Shown here piece by piece: positions 1 through 5,467 of a stretch of DNA of 7,521 nt. This stretch comes from Miltoncostaeaceae bacterium. GTDB lineage: Bacteria > Actinomycetota > Thermoleophilia > Miltoncostaeales > Miltoncostaeaceae. A model generated the notes under the pieces. That model had not been told where the DNA came from, ran no database searches, and saw only the letters and a list, made by a program, of their open reading frames with translations. The DNA lies in contig JAUVQP010000074.1 of assembly GCA_030598075.1 (NCBI GenBank), positions 1 to 7,521 on the forward strand, read 5' to 3'. Position 1 is the stretch's first letter; each line of letters starts with the position of its first letter. Both the position numbers and the translations under genes were made by a program.

Positions 1-1
1 C

Positions 2-1711
<1,710 letters not shown>

Positions 1712-1725
1712 TGTTTGCGGTGCGA

Positions 1726-1758
1726 CGCCGGGTTGGCGGCCCGCCCGCCACCCCGGCG
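1726..1758 (+). terminator. GC-rich hairpin terminator after rpoC
   Basis: An almost perfect inverted repeat starts 15 nt after the rpoC stop. Its arms are 1726-1739 and 1745-1758, with 13 Watson-Crick pairs, one T-C mismatch (1733/1751) and a 5-nt loop. No T-run follows. Terminators without a U-tail are commonly proposed in high-GC Actinomycetota, and the site lies between convergent genes, which fits a transcription end point. The structure is seen in the sequence; its activity is inferred. Confidence 0.72.
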
Positions 1759-1784
1759 ATCCCGCGGCATGCGCCGGGTCTCCC

Positions 1785-1804
1785 CGTCGAAGATCGTCTT
1801 GACG
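1785..1804 (-). terminator. Possible weak terminator hairpin for the reverse-strand genes
   Basis: The arms CGTC/GACG and AAGA/TCTT form an 8-bp stem with one bulged G (1789) and a 3-nt loop. The hairpin lies 25 nt beyond the stop of the Tim44-like gene when read on the minus strand. It is modest in strength and has no U-tail, so it may only assist termination together with the larger hairpin at 1726-1758, which is also symmetrical on this strand. Confidence 0.3.
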
Positions 1805-1829
1805 AGGCTGGTGACAAGAGTTCGCACGG

Positions 1830-2402
1830 CTACCCGACCGGCGGGCGAGCGAGGATGGTCGCTGCCGCCGCGCCATCCTCGATGCCGTCGAGGAGCCAGC
1901 CCCGATCGTCGTCCCGGGCAAAGCTCCAGAGCTGCTCGAAGCGCCGGCGCCGCGACGCTTTCCCCGCGATGACCTTTCCGGTGGAGGTGTCCTCGGTCCA
2001 ATCCCGGGCGCGCCAGCCGACGTAAGAGACGAAGCGCTCCGCCTCACCGCGCGCGTTGTTCTGGACCTGCACGATCGCCGCTTCCTCGAGCACGACGTCC
2101 TCCAAGCGGTTGGCTTCGCCACGGGCCGCGCGCCTCTCGATCTCGCGATCCAGCCGGGCGGCCTGCGCCTCGGTCAGATAGCCCGCGACGCCATCGATGC
2201 TTCCCCTCGACCAAGCGTCTTGGACCGGCAGGAACGCGCGCCGCACGTGGGTCTTCAGCTGGCGAACGGCTGCGCTGCCGTCGCCAATCTCGGCGATTTC
2301 CGCCTCTCGGTCGACCCGTCGGAGCTTCGCGCGGCGTACGCGGAGGCGCAGCAGCGTCGGGATCATCACGGCGGCGATGACCACGAGGAACAGGAACGCC
2401 AT
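1830..2402 (-). CDS. Membrane-anchored Tim44-like domain protein
   Basis: The 190-residue reading from ATG 2402 begins with a hydrophobic segment (residues 2-18, AFLFLVVIAAVMIPTLL), followed by a strongly basic stretch (RLRVRRAKLRR), as expected for a membrane anchor with a cytoplasmic C-terminus. Residues about 45-176 resemble the bacterial Tim44-like domain: AFLPVQDAW (56-64), a charged helix, the strand VSYVGWRARDW, a TGKVIAG turn (141-147), and the terminal block LWSFARDDDRGWLLDGIED (158-176). In mitochondria Tim44 recruits Hsp70 to the TIM23 channel; bacterial members are mostly uncharacterised, so no function beyond membrane association is claimed. A GGGGGGA purine run about 9 nt upstream supports ATG 2402. 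However, the frame stays open to 2603 and encodes a signal-like, Gly/Ser-rich extension, so the true N-terminus may be longer. It lies downstream of the M74 peptidase gene on the same strand. Confidence 0.75.
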   Translation of the reverse strand: MAFLFLVVIAAVMIPTLLRLRVRRAKLRRVDREAEIAEIGDGSAAVRQLKTHVRRAFLPVQDAWSRGSIDGVAGYLTEAQAARLDREIERRAARGEANRLEDVVLEEAAIVQVQNNARGEAERFVSYVGWRARDWTEDTSTGKVIAGKASRRRRFEQLWSFARDDDRGWLLDGIEDGAAAATILARPPVG

Positions 2403-2674
2403 CAGCGCGATTCCCCCCGGCCCCAGAGACGGGCCCTCGCCGGATCCGTCGAATCCACCCTGCGCGCGCGCGGCCGCCGGGGCGCCGAGCAGCGTCAGGG
2501 CCGAGGTGTGGGTTACCGACTTCAGGGCGATGACACGCCGGCGGTCATCGCGACGATCGTTGCGGCCGCGAGCCAGAGGCCGAGGCTGTCCAAGGGGAGC
2601 GCATCACGACGGATACTCGACGGTGGCGCTGCGGCGGTAAAGGGCGGATCGGCCCGCGCCCCGTCACCGGCCGG
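2403..2674 (-). other. 272-nt spacer between the two reverse genes; holds a probable N-terminal extension of the Tim44-like frame
   Basis: No ATG, GTG or TTG start lies in the Tim44 frame here, but the frame is open from 2603 down to 2403. Its last part reads like an exported N-terminus: a basic start, then SALTLLGAPAAARAQ with an A-R-A/Q cleavage-like site, then GGFDGSGEGPSLGPGG just before the membrane segment. That order (signal-like segment, Gly/Ser linker, transmembrane helix, Tim44 domain) is familiar for bacterial Tim44-like proteins. A CTG at 2525-2523 would give a start of MKSVTHTSALTLL but has no visible ribosome binding site. A second minus-strand frame (2593-2522, TTG to TGA) encodes a short hydrophobic peptide. 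Next to the peptidase stop is a 10-bp palindrome ACCGGCCGGT (2666-2675). Confidence 0.45.
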
Positions 2675-3505
2675 TCACCGCCCGGCGTCGCGGTCGGGAA
2701 ACCGCGCGTGCAGGTGGTCGTCGTGGTTGGGCCACCGCACGACGACTCCGGAGGGGCCGTGGAGGTCGAGGCCCGGCCCGATCAGCACGAGCGACGCCCC
2801 CTGCGCCACGAGCCGATCGGTGAGGGCCTGGGTCAGTTCGCGGTCGTAGTTCCCTGGGTTCGCGCGTCCCTCGACGGCTGCGCGCCGCGGGAGCCGTATG
2901 TCCACGTCGAGCCCGTTCTGGTGCGACTGGTGGCCGACCCCGGGCCCACTGAAGGGGCCGCCCTCCGGAAGCGACAGATCGCCGATGCCCAGCCGCGGCC
3001 CACCCGGCTGGGTGGCGTCCCACCAGGCACCCAGGTCGAGCATCTCGCGCACCAGCGCGTCGGTCCCGTAGCGCCGCCACGGGGCGTTCGGGACCACGCC
3101 GTGGGCCGGGTCGTACGTGTAAAAGCCGACCCCGCGGGCCGGCAGGCGCACGCCGTCGACCAGCCGGCCGCCGTTCGGCGTACCCAGCGCGATGCTGTCC
3201 TTCCAGTCGACGTCCGGCGCGGATTGCTCTGACCGAATCAGTCGTGCCGCCCCTTGGCGGGCGAGGACGACCTGCACGGCCCCCGAGGTCGCCGGGGTGG
3301 CGAAGGCGACCGCCGTCCGCTGGCCGTCCAGCGCGGCGAGCGGAACCAGCGCGGCCACGCCCACGAGGATCGCCGCCCATCCCCAGCCCGGGGCGCGCCA
3401 TCCGCGAGCGGCGGACCACAGACGCTCCGGGCGCGGCGCTCCCACGGACGCGGCGCAGGAGGGACAGCAACAGAGCGCCGCGCGATGTGCCCGTCGGATG
3501 GACAT
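2675..3505 (-). CDS. Membrane-anchored murein endopeptidase, M74 (MepA-like) LAS metallopeptidase
   Basis: The 276-residue reading from ATG 3505 matches the penicillin-insensitive murein endopeptidase family (peptidase M74), which cuts peptide cross-links in peptidoglycan using zinc. The zinc site is visible: VGHQSHQNGLDVDIRLP supplies His195 and Asp202 with the family spacing of seven, and WPNHDDHLHARF supplies His264 and the ligand His266. The preceding block LGIGDLSLPEGGPFSGPG also matches the family. A membrane segment (about residues 42-59, GWAAILVGVAALVPLAAL) would place the catalytic domain outside the cytoplasm. The N-terminal region has an odd Cys cluster (LCCCPSC, residues 11-17). 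The start is uncertain: TTG 3514 is an alternative three codons earlier, GTG 3445 would skip the Cys cluster, and none has a good ribosome binding site. It is transcribed divergently from the 3598 gene and probably together with the Tim44-like gene. The family call is firm; the exact bond cut is not known. Confidence 0.85.
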   Translation of the reverse strand: MSIRRAHRAALCCCPSCAASVGAPRPERLWSAARGWRAPGWGWAAILVGVAALVPLAALDGQRTAVAFATPATSGAVQVVLARQGAARLIRSEQSAPDVDWKDSIALGTPNGGRLVDGVRLPARGVGFYTYDPAHGVVPNAPWRRYGTDALVREMLDLGAWWDATQPGGPRLGIGDLSLPEGGPFSGPGVGHQSHQNGLDVDIRLPRRAAVEGRANPGNYDRELTQALTDRLVAQGASLVLIGPGLDLHGPSGVVVRWPNHDDHLHARFPDRDAGR

Positions 3506-3585
3506 CTGGGGCAAGTGGTACCAGGGGCGGCGGGGTCCTCCTGCAATTCCGGTTGCGACCCCACGCTTTCCGAGGCCGGCGCGTC

Positions 3586-3591
3586 TACGAT
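3586..3591 (+). promoter_or_regulatory. -10 box positioned for a leaderless transcript
   Basis: TACGAT matches the TAnnnT -10 pattern and ends 6 nt before the GTG start at 3598. Transcription would therefore begin at or next to the start codon, an arrangement common in Actinomycetota leaderless genes. No Shine-Dalgarno precedes the GTG, which is consistent. No good -35 lies at the usual distance (a TTGCGA at 3553-3558 is too far). Confidence 0.5.
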
Positions 3592-3597
3592 CGCCGA

Positions 3598-4368
3598 GTG
3601 CTCTGGCTCATCGCGCGACCGAGCCGCCTCGTCGGCCTTCTGGTCCTCGCGGCGCTCGCGGGGGGGGTCTTCTGGCTCTGGCAGCAGGCGCGCTCGAGTA
3701 CGCCGGCGGGTGAGGCCGGCGCCCTCCGGGACTTCCGTGAGCGTGGAGGAGACGCCGGAGTCCGGGCCCGGGGTCAGCCGAAGCCGGGCCTGTACGCGTA
3801 CCGGTCGGAAGGCGAGGAGTCCGGGTCCATCGGGCCGGCGTCGCTCACGCGGCGTCTGCCCGACCGGGCGCTCTTCATCGTCACGCTGACGTCGGAGGGC
3901 TACATCGAGGAGCTTCGCCTGAGCGAGGAGCACATCGAGACGGTGCACTATGCGACGCCCGCAGGGGCGAGCAAGGCCACTCGGCGCCGCACGCGGTTCT
4001 CGGTGCTCGGAATCGGCCGTGACGATCGACGCGACCTCGTGCCGCACCCGCTTGTCATGCCCGCCACCTTCCGCGTGGGACAGACGTGGAGCAACACGTA
4101 CATGGCGGGTTCCCTCGAGATCACGTCCGAGCATCGGGTGGTGTCCGAGGGCACGGTGCGCGTGGGCGGTCGCCGCGAGCCGGTCTTCGTGGTGCGCGTG
4201 GACGGCGTGACGAGCGGCCTCTTCGGGGGCACCCGCGTGGACACGCTGTGGTGGTCGCCGCGGCTGTCGATGCCGATGCGCTGGCGGATCGACATGGATG
4301 TCAGCGGAGTGGCCTCGATTCGGACCGCCGTGGAACTCACGCTCGTGGACACGACGCCCGCCGTCTGA
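3598..4368 (+). CDS. Membrane-anchored protein of unknown function
   Basis: This 256-residue protein starts with a short basic N-terminus and a membrane segment (residues 11-28, LVGLLVLAALAGGVFWLW), followed by a flexible linker and a beta-rich domain likely to lie outside the membrane. The domain opens with PGLYAYRSEGEES (63-75) and includes FRVGQTW (158-164), an alternation of strands, and a C-terminal RWRIDMDVSG segment. This G-x-Y-x-Y ... G-x-x-W pattern resembles uncharacterised lipoprotein-like proteins of Actinomycetota that I recall, and loosely DUF3108-type proteins, but I cannot name the family. There is no cysteine, so it is not a lipoprotein. GTG 3598 was chosen because it lies just before the membrane segment and just after a -10 box; the frame is open well upstream, but that region overlaps the divergent peptidase gene. 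It sits 107 nt before rpsL on the same strand. Function is not inferred. Confidence 0.7.
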   Translation: MLWLIARPSRLVGLLVLAALAGGVFWLWQQARSSTPAGEAGALRDFRERGGDAGVRARGQPKPGLYAYRSEGEESGSIGPASLTRRLPDRALFIVTLTSEGYIEELRLSEEHIETVHYATPAGASKATRRRTRFSVLGIGRDDRRDLVPHPLVMPATFRVGQTWSNTYMAGSLEITSEHRVVSEGTVRVGGRREPVFVVRVDGVTSGLFGGTRVDTLWWSPRLSMPMRWRIDMDVSGVASIRTAVELTLVDTTPAV

Positions 4369-4374
4369 GACGGC
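4360..4374 (+). terminator. Perfect hairpin built around a stop codon
   Basis: GCCGTC-TGA-GACGGC is a perfect 6-bp inverted repeat whose 3-nt loop is the stop codon of the 3598-4368 gene. It has no T-run after it, so termination would be weak. It may instead be a 3'-end or translation-termination structure, and part of it is constrained by the coding sequence. Confidence 0.35.
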
Positions 4375-4416
4375 CACCGGACCTCGTCCAAACCGATGGC
4401 GGGGTCGGCTCGCCCG

Positions 4417-4425
4417 TGCTAGCGT
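4417..4425 (+). promoter_or_regulatory. Candidate extended -10 promoter for the str operon
   Basis: TGCTAGCGT fits the extended -10 pattern TGnTAnnnT. It would start transcription near 4432 and give rpsL a leader of about 44 nt. No convincing -35 hexamer is seen 16-18 nt upstream, which an extended -10 could partly replace. Separation from rpoC by a terminator and by reverse-strand genes makes a local promoter likely; this is the best candidate seen. Confidence 0.4.
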
Positions 4426-4432
4426 TCCCCGG

Positions 4433-4447
4433 CCCCCGCCAAGGGGG
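4433..4447 (+). promoter_or_regulatory. Short hairpin in the rpsL leader
   Basis: CCCCC (4433-4437) and GGGGG (4443-4447) form a 5-bp all-GC stem with a 5-nt loop in the predicted rpsL leader, 28 nt before the GTG start. An alternative pairing uses TCCCC at 4426-4430 with the same G-run. The two pairings are mutually exclusive, which would be needed for a switch, but with arms this short chance is a fair explanation. Confidence 0.25.
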
Positions 4448-4475
4448 AGTGTTGTTCTGCGCCAATCGGAGACAC

Positions 4476-4847
4476 GTGCCGACGAGCAATCAGATGGTCC
4501 GAAAGGGCCGCCGCAGCAAGCCCCACAAGCAGACCACGCCCGCGTTGCGCGGCGCGCCCCAGAAGCGCGGCGTCTGTACACGTGTCTACACCACCACCCC
4601 GAAGAAGCCGAACTCGGCGCTTCGCAAGGTCGCGCGCGTGCGCCTCACCAACGGCTACGAGGTCACGAGCTACATCCCTGGAGAGGGTCACAATCTCCAG
4701 GAGCACTCGGTGGTACTCGTGCGCGGCGGACGTGTTAAGGACCTTCCGGGCGTGCGCTACAAGGTCATTCGCGCGGCCCTCGACGCCGCCGGCGTCACCG
4801 ACCGCCGGAAGGCGCGCAGCAAGTACGGCGCAAAGGCCCCCAAGTGA
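4476..4847 (+). CDS. rpsL: 30S ribosomal protein S12 (uS12)
   Basis: S12 sits at the decoding centre of the small subunit and controls reading accuracy. The product is 123 residues, almost the same as E. coli, and its residue numbers align directly with E. coli up to at least residue 91. TTTPKKPNSALRK (39-51) and RGGRVKDLPGVRY (83-95) are fully conserved, including Lys43 and Lys88 (the streptomycin-resistance sites K42 and K87 in mature numbering) and Asp89, the residue that is beta-methylthiolated in many bacteria. Both lysines are wild type, so no S12-based streptomycin resistance is predicted. GTG 4476 was chosen because it gives the family start MPTSNQMVRKGR; a GGAG lies 4 nt upstream, which is close. 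In-frame GTG 4449 would add nine non-conserved residues. It heads the str operon, 41 nt before rpsG. Confidence 0.98.
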   Translation: MPTSNQMVRKGRRSKPHKQTTPALRGAPQKRGVCTRVYTTTPKKPNSALRKVARVRLTNGYEVTSYIPGEGHNLQEHSVVLVRGGRVKDLPGVRYKVIRAALDAAGVTDRRKARSKYGAKAPK

Positions 4848-4864
4848 CGGCGGCGTTCTCCGTC
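4846..4864 (+). promoter_or_regulatory. Small stem-loop in the rpsL-rpsG junction
   Basis: GACGG (4846-4850, overlapping the rpsL stop codon) pairs with CCGTC (4860-4864) across a 9-nt loop. In E. coli the rpsL-rpsG junction is the S7 repressor site that couples and represses translation. Here the junction is only 41 nt long and the stem is only 5 bp, so a regulatory role is a guess from position. Confidence 0.25.
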
Positions 4865-4888
4865 GCTCACGTTCCGGCAGTTCACTAG

Positions 4889-5359
4889 ATGCCCCGCAGA
4901 GCAGTCATCACGCGGCGGTCGCTCGATCCGGACCCGCTCTACGACAGCACGCTGGTCAGCGAGGTCGTCAACCGGGTCTTGCGCCAGGGCAAGAAATCCG
5001 TCGCCGAGGGCGTCGTCTACGGAGCGCTCGACCGCATTCGCGACCGCACGGGACGCGAGCCCGTCGTGGTCATGGAAGAGGCCATCCGCAACGTCACCCC
5101 GCTCCTCGAGGTCAAGTCGCGGCGCGTCGGCGGCGCCACCTACCAGGTGCCGATCGAGGTTCCCCCAAGGCGCGGGCGCACTCTCGCCATCCGCTGGATC
5201 GTGCTGCAGTCCCGCGAGCGACGCGAGAAGCAGATGAGCGAGCGGCTCGCCAACGAACTGCTCGATGCGTTGGGCTCCCAGGGTGGCGCCTACAAGCGCA
5301 AGGACGACCTCTACCGCATGGCTCAGGCCAACAAGGCGTTCGCGCACTACCGCTGGTAA
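4889..5359 (+). CDS. rpsG: 30S ribosomal protein S7 (uS7)
   Basis: S7 is a primary assembly protein that binds the 3' major domain of 16S rRNA and shapes the head and the E-site side of the 30S subunit. The 156-residue length is typical. The family blocks are intact: VVNRVLRQGKKSVAEGVVYGA (positions about 26-46), the hallmark LEVKSRRVGGATYQVP, the IRWIVLQSRERREKQM helix, and the C-terminal RMAQANKAFAHYRW. The start MPRRAVITRR is the expected one, although the sequence before ATG 4889 has only a poor GGCAG-like ribosome binding site; translation is probably coupled to rpsL, whose stop is 41 nt upstream. In E. coli S7 is also the autorepressor of this operon. The reading frame stays open after the TAA for 35 codons, until TGA 5465-5467 at the fusA start, which is discussed with the small ORF. 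Confidence 0.98.
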   Translation: MPRRAVITRRSLDPDPLYDSTLVSEVVNRVLRQGKKSVAEGVVYGALDRIRDRTGREPVVVMEEAIRNVTPLLEVKSRRVGGATYQVPIEVPPRRGRTLAIRWIVLQSRERREKQMSERLANELLDALGSQGGAYKRKDDLYRMAQANKAFAHYRW

Positions 5360-5372
5360 GGGCCGACGGTCG

Positions 5373-5391
5373 CGCATCCTTCAGGGATGCG
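5373..5391 (+). promoter_or_regulatory. Perfect hairpin in the rpsG-fusA gap, covering a small-ORF start
   Basis: CGCATCC (5373-5379) pairs fully with GGATGCG (5385-5391), giving 7 bp and a 5-nt loop, 13 nt after the rpsG stop. No U-run follows, so it is a poor terminator. The 3' arm contains the ATG (5387-5389) of the small ORF, so folding would hide that start. Possible roles are mRNA processing, protection of the upstream 3' end, or translational control. Confidence 0.5.
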
Positions 5392-5467
5392 GACCCCGGT
5401 CGACAAGAAGGACACGCGCCATCTGTACGGCGACAGGCGTCCGAAGCGCAATTTCGAGGAGAGATGA
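5387..5467 (+). CDS. Candidate small ORF of 26 codons between rpsG and fusA
   Basis: This would encode a 26-residue, very charged peptide (nine Lys/Arg, five Asp/Glu; it ends RRPKRNFEER) that I do not recognise. Evidence for coding: GC by codon position is 15/26, 11/26 and 22/26 for positions 1, 2 and 3, the order expected for genes in high-GC genomes, and its TGA (5465-5467) overlaps the fusA ATG as ATGA, the usual geometry for translational coupling. Evidence against: it is short, the purine run AGGG touches the ATG with no spacing, and the ATG is inside a hairpin. It is in the same frame as rpsG, so it could also be made by reinitiation after, or readthrough of, the rpsG stop 27 nt upstream. 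A leader peptide that adjusts fusA translation is a reasonable alternative to a stable protein. By chance alone the reading frame is possible. Confidence 0.4.
   Translation: MRTPVDKKDTRHLYGDRRPKRNFEER
5457..5461 (+). promoter_or_regulatory. fusA: Shine-Dalgarno for fusA (decides between two starts)
   Basis: AGGAG lies 2 nt before ATG 5464 but 8 nt before the in-frame GTG 5470. The spacing favours GTG 5470 as the main start, while the ATGA overlap favours ATG 5464. The two products differ by two residues only. Confidence 0.6.

Noticed and set aside
2220..2849. Forward frames over the two reverse genes
   Set aside because: The reverse frames carry recognisable Tim44-like and M74 motifs; the forward products are Arg/Ser/Ala-rich shadows.
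4449..4476. Earlier rpsL start at GTG 4449
   Set aside because: It would add nine residues not found in S12; GTG 4476 gives the conserved MPTxxQ start.
3238..4581. 447-codon reverse frame crossing the peptidase start, the 3598 gene and rpsL
   Set aside because: It overlaps three better-supported genes and its product is Arg/Pro-rich without domain features.
4602..4738. Possible streptomycin-resistance changes in S12
   Set aside because: Lys43 and Lys88 and the surrounding residues are wild type.
5360..5467. S7 with a C-terminal extension by readthrough of its TAA
   Set aside because: S7 ends normally at FAHYRW and nothing suggests recoding; the shared frame with the small ORF is a one-in-three chance. 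Kept only as an alternative.
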